Assembly (NCBI GenBank): GCA_024742695.1
Contig: JANSXY010000021.1
Location: forward strand, 1-64,000
Reading direction: 5' to 3'
Length of the DNA stretch: 64,000 nucleotides
DNA from: Paracoccaceae bacterium
GTDB taxonomy: Bacteria > Pseudomonadota > Alphaproteobacteria > Rhodobacterales > Rhodobacteraceae
Below the pieces are notes generated by a model, which searched no databases, was not told where the DNA came from, and saw only the letters and a program-made list of their open reading frames with translations. The position numbers were made by a program, and so were the translations under genes. This document shows, piece by piece, positions 26,468 to 34,877 of this stretch. The stretch's first letter is position 1, and the number at the start of each line of letters is the position of its first letter.

Positions 26468-27691
26468 CTATTCCTTTCTTGAGGGCTGAGCATCCGTTCC
26501 GCCGGCGAGGTAGTCGCACCAGGCCTGCATCATCGCGCGGCGCCGCTCGAACACGTCGGACCGCGCATAGGCCTTCACCACGGCATCGCCCGTCGCATGC
26601 GCCAGGGCCGCCTCTGCGACCTCTGCCGGAAAGTCGGTCTGTTCCTGCGCCCAGGTCCGGAACGACGTCCGAAACCCGTGTACGTCGGCTTCGAAGCCAA
26701 GTTCCTTCACCAGCTTCGACAGGGTCATGTCGGACAGCGCTTTGTCGCGAAGGCTGGGGAAGATGAGACCGCTCGACGTGCGCAGATCCTCGGCCCGGCG
26801 CAGGATCTCGACCGCGCGCGTCGACAGCGGCACACGATGCTCGCGCTTCATCTTCATGCGCTCGGCGGAGACGACCCAGGTCACCCGAGCCGCGACATCG
26901 AGGCTGTCCGCGCCGTGGAGATCGATCTCGTCCCAGGTTGCGTGGCGAACCTCTCCCGACCGCGCCGCCGTCAGGATCAGGAACTCGAGGGCGAGTTTTG
27001 TCGATTGGCTGGCATTCGAGGCCCAGACAGTGGCAAGGCATTCCGCGACGCGCCGGTACGGCAGAGACTTGCGATGCCGGGGCGCCTTCGCAACCTTGGG
27101 CAAGGCTGCCGTCACGCTTTCCGCGGGGTTGTCTTCGCGCCAGCCCTGGGCGATGGCCCACTTCAGCACCGTTCCGATGCGCTGGCGCACCCGTCGGGCG
27201 GTTTCGGCCTTGCTGGTCCAGATCGGGCTCAACACGACGAGCAGATCCGCCGTGGAGACCTCGCTGACGCGCTTCGAGCCGATCTTCGGGAAGGCGTAGA
27301 GTTCCAGGGACGTTATGAAGTCCTTCCGGTGCTTGTCGTTGCGCCAGGTCGGCCCGTGCATCTCGTGCACCTTCCGGGCTGCCGCCTCGAAGCTGGGGAC
27401 CTCGCGGGCACGGCGTCGTTCGGCCAGCGGGTCGCCGCCGGCTCTGGCAAGTCTGCGATTGTCGAGGGCGGCGCTGCGGGCCTCAGCCAGCCCGACCAGC
27501 GGGAAACCACCGAGCCCCATCTCCGAGCGCTTCCCCCGGATCACGATCCGCTGCACCCACTGCTTCGAGCCGGAAGGGTTCACGCGCAGGTAAAGCCCGT
27601 TCCCGTCGCAGTACTCACCGGGTGCCGTCACGTTCCTCGCGAACTGGGCCGTGAGCGACGTCTTTGGCTTGCGGACCCCATGCATCGTCAT
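26468..27691 (-). CDS. int: tyrosine site-specific integrase (P4 type)
   Basis: 407-residue integrase. The N-terminal DUF4102-like arm-binding domain contains GLYLRVNPSGSKQWV and MGLGGFPLVGLAEAR. A SAM-like core-binding domain follows (about 105-195) and the catalytic domain holds the Arg of LTAARSGEVRHAT, HGFRTSFR, LAHATGD and the nucleophile Tyr in VVKAYARSD. This class uses tRNA 3' ends as targets, matching the repeat found at the tRNA-Ala gene. The C-terminus is complete. About 150 bases separate its start from the right border repeat. Confidence 0.93.
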   Translation of the reverse strand: MTMHGVRKPKTSLTAQFARNVTAPGEYCDGNGLYLRVNPSGSKQWVQRIVIRGKRSEMGLGGFPLVGLAEARSAALDNRRLARAGGDPLAERRRAREVPSFEAAARKVHEMHGPTWRNDKHRKDFITSLELYAFPKIGSKRVSEVSTADLLVVLSPIWTSKAETARRVRQRIGTVLKWAIAQGWREDNPAESVTAALPKVAKAPRHRKSLPYRRVAECLATVWASNASQSTKLALEFLILTAARSGEVRHATWDEIDLHGADSLDVAARVTWVVSAERMKMKREHRVPLSTRAVEILRRAEDLRTSSGLIFPSLRDKALSDMTLSKLVKELGFEADVHGFRTSFRTWAQEQTDFPAEVAEAALAHATGDAVVKAYARSDVFERRRAMMQAWCDYLAGGTDAQPSRKE

Positions 27692-27805
27692 CCAGCATAT
27701 CCCCCATCGTATCCCCCAATAATGCCGGGAACCTACTGGAACATACCAGAACGAACTGGACGACCAAACCGCTTATGGCCATGATTCAGGAAGATTTTCT
27801 GGAAG

Positions 27806-28190
27806 TCACCGGAAGGCATGGGAAATCATGATGGGGGACCTTGGCTCCACCAAATTCGTCTCGTCCGCCGCGATATGATACAGGGCGCTGAAAAGCGGGC
27901 CTAATCGCGCGGTTCGAACGCCCGTTTTCCTGCAACATTCCAGCTTGTCCCCGAACACCGGCCCAAGGACGGCGTGGCGCGTGGCGAAGCCGCCATTTGT
28001 CCATTTTTCACAAGGACTTGTGAGAAAGCCGCGAAGCCGTTCGAGCACATCCTCGAAGTCCGGTGCCGGTGTTGGCGCTTCGTCGGGGTCTTCCAGGGGA
28101 AGCGCGCGCTCGCGATCGATCGCGGCAATGCGCGCCTCCTGCGTTCGGACGGACGCGTCGTTCGTCGCACCGACAAGAAGTCGAACAGGC
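27806..28190 (-). pseudogene. C-terminal remnant of a serine recombinase
   Basis: Only the C-terminal part of a large serine recombinase (resolvase/invertase) is recognisable: a helical RTQEARIAAIDRERALP segment, RLRGFLTSPCEKWTNGGF, TRHAVLGPVFGDKLECCRK and a tail ETNLVEPR. The catalytic and zinc-ribbon domains are missing; upstream sequence in the same frame is not recognisable. The tail LVEPR is encoded by the complement of the 15-bp border repeat, so before the island arrived it would have read straight into the tRNA-Ala gene. Probably the relic of an older element at the same tRNA. Confidence 0.6.
27839..27853 (+). repeat. attR: right border repeat of the island
   Basis: Exact copy of the 15 bases CCTTGGCTCCACCAA at the tRNA-Ala 3' end (8465-8479). 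It lies about 150 bases beyond the integrase start and marks the point where chromosomal sequence resumes. Confidence 0.85.
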
Positions 28191-28474
28191 TTGTCCTGCG
28201 CCTTCGATGGCGACGTCAGCGCCCTTCTCGTCTCGCAGATCCTCGAGCGGGCCAGCCCCTTCGTGACCGCAGGGTTGGCTGAAGGGTTCGGAAGATCGGG
28301 ACGACAGCCCATTACAATGACGCGGTCGCGTTCCCATATCACGAACACGCCGGGTCAACGCCCGGCACGTGTGGATGCGCACGGGCGGCCCCGAATGCCA
28401 CCCGCAAATCATGGGCGACCGATCCACCGCACTGCTTTCGTGACGACTGCACACCTCCACACAAAGGAAACGGC

Positions 28475-28684
28475 ATGGGCTACTCGACACCGAAAACCCC
28501 GTTCGACCTCGCTGAATTTCTGAGCCGGAAGGCAAAGCCCGGCGCGGGACGGAAGCCAAGCTGGCGCCGACTGGCACCGCGCCGCCCCTCCGCCATCGGC
28601 GAGGTGGCCCCTGCCGCCGGACAGGATCAATCGACCAAGAAGGCCCCTGCTCGGTCCGAAACCCGATTGGTTGAACAGGAATAG
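28475..28684 (+). CDS. small basic hypothetical protein
   Basis: 69-residue open frame preceded by AAAGGAAACGGC. The product is basic, rich in Arg, Lys, Ala and Pro (RKAKPGAGRKPSWRRLAPRR), probably largely disordered. No family recognised. It could be a nucleic-acid-binding small protein or a chance frame. The region on either side (28191-28474 and 28685-28879) shows no other gene. Confidence 0.35.
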   Translation: MGYSTPKTPFDLAEFLSRKAKPGAGRKPSWRRLAPRRPSAIGEVAPAAGQDQSTKKAPARSETRLVEQE

Positions 28685-28879
28685 ATTTAGCCAAGATCAG
28701 ATGGATAGGCGATACTTGGGAAATGTCTTCTCGGCAGGCCTAGCAATCCGCCCGCGCAGTGCCCACCTGTTGCTTGCATCTCTTATCTTCGGACACTGTT
28801 CCTAACGGCTCAGCTTTCGATTTTCAGCTTTGCCGGGCCGCTGCGCTGTGTGGGCGGCACAAAGACAAGGAACAACACG

Positions 28880-29086
28880 ATGGCCAATGGCACCGTGAAG
28901 TGGTTCAATTCCTCCAAGGGTTTCGGTTTCATCGCACCCGAGGCGGGCAGCAAGGACGTGTTCGTCCACGTGTCCGCCCTCGAGCGCGCCGGGATCCATC
29001 AGCTCAACGACGGTCAGAACGTTACGTATGATCTCGAACGGGATCGGAACGGCCGGGAATCGGCAACGAACCTGGTCCTCGCCTGA
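28880..29086 (+). CDS. cold-shock domain protein (CspA family)
   Basis: 68-residue single cold-shock domain, the usual length. RNP1 (KGFGFIAPE) and RNP2-like (DVFVHVSAL) motifs are intact; start MANGTVKWFNSSKG. Binds single-stranded RNA/DNA and acts as RNA chaperone. AAGGAAC precedes the ATG at 28880. A long region without genes lies upstream, as is common for the long leader of csp genes, and a strong terminator follows, so it is a single-gene unit. Confidence 0.95.
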   Translation: MANGTVKWFNSSKGFGFIAPEAGSKDVFVHVSALERAGIHQLNDGQNVTYDLERDRNGRESATNLVLA

Positions 29087-29110
29087 TCAAGGCTTGGGTT
29101 TTGCAGCGGG

Positions 29111-29143
29111 ATTGGGCCGACATTGTCGGCCCAATATTTTTTT
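29111..29143 (+). terminator. rho-independent terminator of the cold-shock gene
   Basis: A perfect 11-bp stem (ATTGGGCCGAC with its complement) closes a 3-base loop at 29111-29135 and is followed by A and seven T residues. It begins 24 bases after the csp stop codon. Confidence 0.93.
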
Positions 29144-29185
29144 GGCCGGAACGATCCGGCCGGACGACATGGAAGAACTTAGGAC

Positions 29186-29428
29186 GTGATTGAGACAAAT
29201 TGGGGAACGCCCCTGACATTCATCGTTTCGCCGCAGGGCGATATCCAGAAATTCAGTACGATCGAGCAGGTCCGCTTCTGGCTCAGGCGAAAGTGGCCCG
29301 TCGCCGATGACGCGCGGGACCGGGCGCTGCGCCTTGCGGATGCCGCAATGGATTGCATGGCCCCGATCGGCTCGGCCCGCAGGGCCTTCGAGGCAGCCGC
29401 CGGAACCGCAGGCTTCCGCCCGGCCTGA
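29186..29428 (+). CDS. DUF982 family protein
   Basis: 80-residue protein of the DUF982 family, small alphaproteobacterial proteins of unknown function. The family pattern is visible: a beta hairpin (PLTFIVSPQGDIQKFSTIEQ), the RFWLRRKWPV motif and two C-terminal helices ending AAAGTAGFRPA. GTG start at 29186 with GGAAGAA upstream. Confidence 0.85.
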   Translation: MIETNWGTPLTFIVSPQGDIQKFSTIEQVRFWLRRKWPVADDARDRALRLADAAMDCMAPIGSARRAFEAAAGTAGFRPA

Positions 29429-29563
29429 ACTGCCGGCGCTTCGTTGCAGAGGGCGCCGCGTTGGCCCCCCTGCATCCTGGTATCCACGCAATGCCCATCA
29501 GCGCGCGACTTCATCAGCCGCAGGCGGACGTCGTTGTGACCGTCGAGGAAGGGACGGGGCCGG

Positions 29564-30304
29564 TCATCGGGCGGGCTCCGATCCGACGGACGCCGCGAGA
29601 TAGGCGTCCACCGCGTCCAGAAGTTCGGTGCAAGATCGGTCGACGATGCCGAGTTGGCCCAGATGCCCGACGATACCGGCGAGGTAGTCCCGGCTGGTGC
29701 CGAGGTCTCCGGCCCCGTGCGCGACATAGCGGACCTGCTCGTCATGCGTGAGGTCCGGGCGGACATCGGGCACGGCGTGATCGGCGAGAAAGGTCAGCAC
29801 GCGGACAGTCTCGTCGCCGATCCGCGCCGGGACAAACCGGGCAAGATAGCCGGGCGCCAGCATCTCGCGCTGAAAGAGGATATCGGTCTCGGTCTCGACA
29901 TCCTCGGCGGCGATCCGGAAGGCCAGCCCATCGCAGCCGTCGCCCGCATCCAGTGTCGCCATCAGGCCCGGCGCATCCATCGTTCCGCGCGCCCCCCGGT
30001 ATTCCACGAGGATCAGGCGGCGGGCATGGCCCGGCACATGCGCGCGCCGCACCTCGGCGAAACGCAGAGCCGGGTTCCACATCAGCGAACCGTAGCCGAA
30101 GATCCAGAGGTCGCCCGAATGACCGGCCAGCGCCTCGCCCCGGATCGCTGCGCGCCTTTCCTCGGGATAAACCCAGTCCCGCAGATGCGGTTCCTGCACG
30201 ATGAGATCCTCGGCGCGGAAAGTCCGGAAAAGCGAGGTTTCGGGGTCCGTGATCCGATCGCGGAGTTCGGGATGGTGGACGAAGGGGTCGGGCGTTTCAG
30301 GCAA
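29564..30304 (-). CDS. gamma-glutamylcyclotransferase, ChaC family
   Basis: 246-residue ChaC-like enzyme that splits glutathione to 5-oxoproline and Cys-Gly. The substrate-binding loop WIFGYGSLMWNP is present. The acidic catalytic Glu is expected in the segment TDILFQREML. An N-terminal extension of about 65 residues with several acidic and aromatic residues precedes the domain, longer than in E. coli ChaC. The gene stands alone between DUF982 and the sulfotransferase; 30305-30479 holds no gene. Confidence 0.88.
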   Translation of the reverse strand: MPETPDPFVHHPELRDRITDPETSLFRTFRAEDLIVQEPHLRDWVYPEERRAAIRGEALAGHSGDLWIFGYGSLMWNPALRFAEVRRAHVPGHARRLILVEYRGARGTMDAPGLMATLDAGDGCDGLAFRIAAEDVETETDILFQREMLAPGYLARFVPARIGDETVRVLTFLADHAVPDVRPDLTHDEQVRYVAHGAGDLGTSRDYLAGIVGHLGQLGIVDRSCTELLDAVDAYLAASVGSEPAR

Positions 30305-30479
30305 GGCGGTTCTCCTTCGCGCCGCTGCGGCACGAGATCATGTCCATGCAGATCTCGACGCCCGAGAAACATCGATCGCCCAATGCCGGTCCGCCCGCCC
30401 CCTACGTTTGCCGGGGTGCCTGGCGGCCTGCGATGCGTCGCACTGCTGACCGCCTGCCGTGGTGCGGGGCGTCTGACCC

Positions 30480-31382
30480 TCAGCCACCGCCGGCATCTCC
30501 CCATTCAAGCCAGGCGCGTTCCTCGACGGTCAGTTCCGCGTTCATCCTGGCGTCATAGGCTGCAAGGTCATCGTCGGTCAGCACGCCCTCCCACTTTCGA
30601 GATGTCGCGCTGTCGAAGAACCCGGAATCGGCCTTCCAGAACCCTTGGCCGGCGGACGGCGTGAACCGGGCCGCGTTGGCCTTCATGCTGGCAAACGTCG
30701 CCGCCTCGGTGATCGCCGCCATGGTCCCGCCCGGATGGGCGATGCCGACATGCGCGGCCAGCGACGAAACAGCCCCCGGAAGATCGCGCAGCATGTCGGC
30801 ATAGTGCAGCCGGATCAGGTTCTCGCGTGGCTCGCGCGCCAGTGTGCATCGGTAGTGGTCGAGGATGGCCCCGAGGCCGCGATGATCGACCTCTTCCGCA
30901 AGAAACTCCCGAAAGCTCTCCGACGGGTTTTCGGACAGGGGGGCCTGTCCCACGTCGCGGGCCATGTTGGCCAGATGCTTGCGATAGGAGAAATGCACGT
31001 CGATCGGGTGCCGATAGACCGTGACGTATCGCAATTGGGGCCAGAAGGGGATGCCGTCGAAAGGCGTGTGCGTCTTGACCTGCCGCCTGTGCTCCTGCGC
31101 CTTGATCCTCGCCATGACCTCGCCGAGATCGCGAACCTTGAAATCGATCCAGGGCGATCGCATCGAGGTCTGCGCGTCCACCTCCGGGTCGCCGGAGATC
31201 AGCATGGCAAGGATGCCTTGCGTCCAGGTCGTGCCCGACTTGGGCGGGGTCGAGACCACGATATCCCCCGCGCGCGGCACGAAGGCGTCCCAGCGGGAGC
31301 TGTCGGATACGGAGTCGGTATAGATGCGGCGGCGTGGTTCGGGATCGGCGGACATGCGTGTCTCCATCATGGCCCGGGTCAT
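30480..31382 (-). CDS. sulfotransferase domain protein
   Basis: 300-residue PAPS-dependent sulfotransferase. The 5'-phosphosulfate loop is STPPKSGTTWTQG, the catalytic-type His is in QVKTHTPFDGIPFWP, and the 3'-phosphate site is VTVYRHPIDVHFSYRKH. A C-terminal GQGFWKADSGF segment corresponds to the conserved RKG-like region, in weakened form. It resembles cytosolic, small-molecule sulfotransferases of the animal SULT type. The start overlaps the stop of the preceding CrtA-like gene (ATGA), so both are translated together and may act on one substrate. Confidence 0.9.
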   Translation of the reverse strand: MTRAMMETRMSADPEPRRRIYTDSVSDSSRWDAFVPRAGDIVVSTPPKSGTTWTQGILAMLISGDPEVDAQTSMRSPWIDFKVRDLGEVMARIKAQEHRRQVKTHTPFDGIPFWPQLRYVTVYRHPIDVHFSYRKHLANMARDVGQAPLSENPSESFREFLAEEVDHRGLGAILDHYRCTLAREPRENLIRLHYADMLRDLPGAVSSLAAHVGIAHPGGTMAAITEAATFASMKANAARFTPSAGQGFWKADSGFFDSATSRKWEGVLTDDDLAAYDARMNAELTVEERAWLEWGDAGGG

Positions 31383-32116
31383 GACATGGCTCGTTCCTGC
31401 AATTCGGCAAACGGATCGCCGTCCCAGTCGCCATGGCTGCGCAGCGCGCGCAGGCGGGTGAAGGACGAGTAATCGAACATCAGTCCGGCGCGGTTCTGCT
31501 CCATCCGGGCGCGGTGGCGGCCGTCGTGATAGGCGGCCTCGCGCATCGCCTCGTCCGAACGCCAGAGCGAGCAGGTGAAACCGCTGCGCCCGTCCGCGCC
31601 GTTGAACACATCGTTACGCAGGTTCGAAGGCAGCGCGCCGTACCACGCCATGACCTCGGACACGCCTTCCACGAAGAGCCGGATGCGGGGCAGCATCCAG
31701 TCCTCCCGCGACAGGAACCCTGCCGTGGTGAGCACGACAAGCGGGCCGCCGGGATCGGCCGGGGCCGGACGCACGGCGGTGCCGTCCTCGATATCGCCGC
31801 GCCAGTTCACCTTGCCCCGGTGGGAGATCGGGATGGCGAGGCAGTGCCATGCCGCGACGGCTTCGGTCAGCCAGGGCATTCCGGCACCCGGATCGGCAAG
31901 CATCGCCTCGGCTTCGGCACGATTGTCCCAGATCCCCAGCCCGCCCCAAATGTCGGAGGTCAGGGTCGTCAGCCCGTCTGGGCCGGGCACGTGCTGCGGG
32001 CAGAACCGCCAGACCGAGGCGCCGGGCGCAGCGGCAAAGCTGCGATCCCGGGCGGCGACCGGCGCGGCAAAGCGCATCCGATGCACCGTGATCCAATCGT
32101 GGTCCTGCCCGTTCAT
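31379..32116 (-). CDS. spheroidene monooxygenase (CrtA)-like protein
   Basis: 245-residue protein with two ferredoxin-like halves. The second half, PLVVLTTAGFLSREDWMLPR, VMAWYGALPSNLRNDV and SGFTCSLWRSDEAMREAAY, follows the order of motifs in CrtA-type carotenoid monooxygenases (LTRA, then IG.GE and FSIW.D). CrtA oxygenates spheroidene in phototrophs; relatives of unknown substrate are frequent in non-phototrophs. No other carotenoid genes are near. Coupled by overlap to the sulfotransferase gene, which suggests hydroxylation followed by sulfation of an unknown compound. Confidence 0.5.
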   Translation of the reverse strand: MNGQDHDWITVHRMRFAAPVAARDRSFAAAPGASVWRFCPQHVPGPDGLTTLTSDIWGGLGIWDNRAEAEAMLADPGAGMPWLTEAVAAWHCLAIPISHRGKVNWRGDIEDGTAVRPAPADPGGPLVVLTTAGFLSREDWMLPRIRLFVEGVSEVMAWYGALPSNLRNDVFNGADGRSGFTCSLWRSDEAMREAAYHDGRHRARMEQNRAGLMFDYSSFTRLRALRSHGDWDGDPFAELQERAMS

Positions 32117-32164
32117 GTCCGGTCATGATCCCCGCGCTGCAACGACGAGTGCCGCCAGACCGCC

Positions 32165-32497
32165 TTACTTGTGCGGCGGCGCGTACGCGCCGGTGACCTC
32201 GCCCGCCTTCTTCATGGCTGCCATCGCGTCGGACGAGGTCATGAGCTTCGTCGTTGCCGAGGCCGAGACCGTGCCTGTCGAGCCGACGGCCGCGGCGCCC
32301 GCCATCATGAACATGTCGTCCGGGCCTTCGATCAGGCAGACGACGTCGTACTCGCCGAAGGCGAAGAACATGTGGTGCAGCTTGCCGCCGAGCGCCTCGA
32401 CGAGCTTGCGCGCGGCCGCTTCGCGGTCGGACGGGCTCGCGACCATCGCCTTGATGGCATCGCTGGAATAGGCCAGTTGGTACAGGTAGAAAGGCAT
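32165..32497 (-). CDS. GYD domain protein
   Basis: 110-residue protein of the GYD family, dimeric ferredoxin-like fold expected. Typical motifs are MPFYLYQLAYSSDAIKAMV, FFAFGEYDVVCLIEGPDD and the C-terminal TTKLMTSSDAMAAMKKAG. The family name comes from the FGEYD-like motif. Function unknown. Lies 48 bases after the CrtA-like start on the same strand, upstream in transcription, so the three may form one unit. Confidence 0.9.
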   Translation of the reverse strand: MPFYLYQLAYSSDAIKAMVASPSDREAAARKLVEALGGKLHHMFFAFGEYDVVCLIEGPDDMFMMAGAAAVGSTGTVSASATTKLMTSSDAMAAMKKAGEVTGAYAPPHK

Positions 32498-32624
32498 GGT
32501 GTTTTCTCCCCCTTCGACGGGCCCCGCGTGTCGCCGTCCCGGTGACAGGAAGAGTGACCGGGCCGCGAGAGCGACGTCACCCAGCCGGACTAAAACGATC
32601 TAAATCGGCGCGAACCGCGTCCCG

Positions 32625-34175
32625 TTACCGGAGCGATTCGGCGGCACCTGCCGGGGCGAGGCCGGCGGCGATGAGGAAGAAGGTGTGCGCGCGGGCAAGG
32701 TAATCGGGGTTGGAGGTGAGCCAACGCCCCGCGAGCCGGGCCTCCACGAGGGTCGGGGCGATCTTGGCGACCCGCGCATATGCCGCCTCCGCCCGCTCGA
32801 TGCGGCCGGCGCCCACCCAGGAGATCGCGGCGAGGATCAGGGGCGTGGCGCTTCCCGCGGCCTCGGCGAGCGCCGCCTCCGCCGCTTGCGCGGCCGCGCC
32901 GTAGTTTCGCACGGCGAACTGCGCGAAGCCGAGCGCGGCAAGCAGCGAACCGCGCGAGGGATCGCGCGGCGAGCGGCGCAGCGCGGCCTCGGCCAGCGGC
33001 ACCCCCCGCTCGACATCGCCGTGGAACCCCTCGTAAAGCCCAAGCCACGCCAGCGTCACCGCGCAGTTCGGGTTCATGTCGTGGGCCTGGCGCAGCTCGG
33101 GCAGGCCCATCTCCGTGTCCTGGTTCATGAAGTGCAGCAGCGCCCGAATCCGGCGGGCGTGGTGGTCGGTGGGATCGGCCGCGATGGCCCGCGTGGCTGC
33201 GTCGATCCCCTCCGCCAGCGTGGCGGGGACCGAGGACGTGGTGGCGTGGTAGACGTTCCACCAGGCGACCCATGCCAGCACGCGCCATGCCGGGCCCGAG
33301 TTCGGATCGCGGTCCAGCGCTTCGCGCGCAAGGGCCGCGGCCGACTCGCGCGGGGCCGGATCATAGGCCATGTCCCCGGCCGAGATTGCGGACCAGCCCC
33401 GCAGCGCAAGGCCATGCGCCGTGAGATCTTCGGGCGCGGCGGTGCGGATCCGCTCGGCCTCGGCCCGGTCGATCTGCGGCGCGAGACAGGTCACGATGGC
33501 CCGGGCGACCTGTGCCTGCGTGTCGAAATGCCCGACAAGGTGGCGGTCGAAGACCTCGGCCCAGACATGCCCGCCGGAATGGGCGTCGATCAGCTGCGCG
33601 GTGACGCGCACGCGCTCGGACGTGGCGCGGACGCTTCCCTCCACCGCGTATCGCACACCCAGTTCGCGCGAGATGAGCCTCAGGTCGCGGGGCATGTCCC
33701 GGTAGGCGAGGGCGGAGTTGCGCGCCACCACGAACAGATCCCGGAACCGGGAGAGCTCGGTCGTGATCTCCTCGACGAAGCCGTCGGCGAGCCAGGACAG
33801 CGAGGCGTCGCCGCCGAGATCCGCGAAGGGCAGAACGACGACCGACGGCCGATCGGGAAGGCCGAGCGCCAGCGGACCCGCCGATGTGACCTCCAGCGCG
33901 AAGCGCAGGCCGCGGCCCGGCACCGTGACGATCGCACCCGCCCCGAGCAGACGCCGCAGGTTCGCAACCTGCACGTTCAGGTTGTTCTCGCCCACCACGG
34001 AATCCGGCCAGACCGCCGACATGATCTCGTCGCGCGCGACGACGCGATCCTTGCAGGCGATGAGAAGATCAAGAAGATCGAAGGCACGCGCGCCGATGGC
34101 CACGTCTTCGTCGCCTCGAACCAGCCGCCGCGCGCGCCGCTGCAACGTGAATTCTGAAAAACGAACGCTGTCCAT
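32625..34175 (-). CDS. winged-helix / TolB-like / TPR regulator, paralogue 1
   Basis: 516-residue protein. Residues 1-95 form an OmpR/PhoB-type winged helix (AVWPDSVVGENNLNVQVANL as recognition region). About 108-230 is a TolB N-terminal-like domain (RPSVVVLPFADLGGD, VRYAVEGSVRATSERV, VWAEVFDRHL), seen in proteins annotated as adenylate cyclase-like or CadC-like. From about 245 to the end are TPR-like helices (DPNSGPAWRVLAW, NPNCAVTLAWLGLYEG). It has no transmembrane helix, so it is probably a cytosolic regulator. The wing differs from those of the other two copies at 34874-37906. Confidence 0.82.
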   Translation of the reverse strand: MDSVRFSEFTLQRRARRLVRGDEDVAIGARAFDLLDLLIACKDRVVARDEIMSAVWPDSVVGENNLNVQVANLRRLLGAGAIVTVPGRGLRFALEVTSAGPLALGLPDRPSVVVLPFADLGGDASLSWLADGFVEEITTELSRFRDLFVVARNSALAYRDMPRDLRLISRELGVRYAVEGSVRATSERVRVTAQLIDAHSGGHVWAEVFDRHLVGHFDTQAQVARAIVTCLAPQIDRAEAERIRTAAPEDLTAHGLALRGWSAISAGDMAYDPAPRESAAALAREALDRDPNSGPAWRVLAWVAWWNVYHATTSSVPATLAEGIDAATRAIAADPTDHHARRIRALLHFMNQDTEMGLPELRQAHDMNPNCAVTLAWLGLYEGFHGDVERGVPLAEAALRRSPRDPSRGSLLAALGFAQFAVRNYGAAAQAAEAALAEAAGSATPLILAAISWVGAGRIERAEAAYARVAKIAPTLVEARLAGRWLTSNPDYLARAHTFFLIAAGLAPAGAAESLR

Positions 34176-34314
34176 CGGCAGTTTGGCGGCCCCTCGGGAC
34201 GTACGCTAGCAGAGGAGAATGGTGTCGTCGCGTTTTTCCAGTGACCTCCGCCGCGGCGATCCGCCGGAAGACCGGCGGGCGACGCGCGCGGTGCAGCTTC
34301 TGCCCGGTCACACC

Positions 34315-34511
34315 GGGGCGGACAGCACGGTGTGATACCTCGGCGTCGAACGCGAAGACGCCGACAGGAATGCCGACGATGTCCGGCATCGCCCCCACGT
34401 CACAGTGCAGGGCCGAGGCGCAAACCGGGCAGACGTGGAACGTGATGCAGCAGCCCGTGTCGCCCATCCGCCGGTGCCCGCGCCGCAGGCGCAGGAGTCC
34501 GGGTGGATCAT
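34315..34511 (-). pseudogene. GFA-like (glutathione-dependent formaldehyde-activating) family remnant
   Basis: A start MIHPDSCACGA fits the N-terminus of GFA/Mss4-like zinc proteins. After about 11 codons the similarity moves to another frame, reading GDTGCCITFHVCPVCASALH and MPDIVGIPVGVF, which are the second zinc-ligand pair and C-terminal core. The middle of the domain, about 50 residues with the HC..C motif, is missing. A deletion plus frame change is the simplest explanation. Two later short frames do not restore it. Confidence 0.6.
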
Positions 34512-34670
34512 GTCGTGGCCCGTTCCTGCCGCCGAACCTGCTGCAAGCCTTGCGTGGTTCGGGCCGCTTTGGAACGTTTAAGGATGATTTAGGGCCGGCT
34601 TCAGGACGCTTAACCGGGGCTCTGGCAGGTTGGGATCAACGCAACGAGACCCAACCCCGGAGCCAGGCCG

Positions 34671-34877
34671 ATGACCACCTTCAACACGAACACCGAGCTC
34701 AACGCCCGCGGCCGCCAGATGATGAAGGCCCGCGATCTCGTCGAGGCGCAGGTCTGGCGTCTCGTCGACCTGCTGCCCGCGGCCTTCACCCGCAGCGCGC
34801 CGGATGGGCAGACGGAACTGGAGAAGATCGCGCGCCGCGAGGCCGCGCGCCGCGCCGTCGACAACCTTCTGCGCTAA
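34671..34877 (+). CDS. small hypothetical protein
   Basis: 68-residue helical protein (MKARDLVEAQVWRLVDLLPA, then LEKIARREAARRAVDNLLR). No family recognised. CCGGAG lies at suitable distance before the ATG. Its stop overlaps by 4 bases the stop of the convergent regulator gene. Gene status is likely because of amphipathic helices and a compact frame, but not proven. Confidence 0.5.
   Translation: MTTFNTNTELNARGRQMMKARDLVEAQVWRLVDLLPAAFTRSAPDGQTELEKIARREAARRAVDNLLR

Noticed and set aside
31379-32116. Assignment as a genuine photosynthetic carotenoid gene (crtA)
   Set aside because: Only the family pattern fits; no crt or photosynthesis genes are in the window, so only CrtA-like is used.
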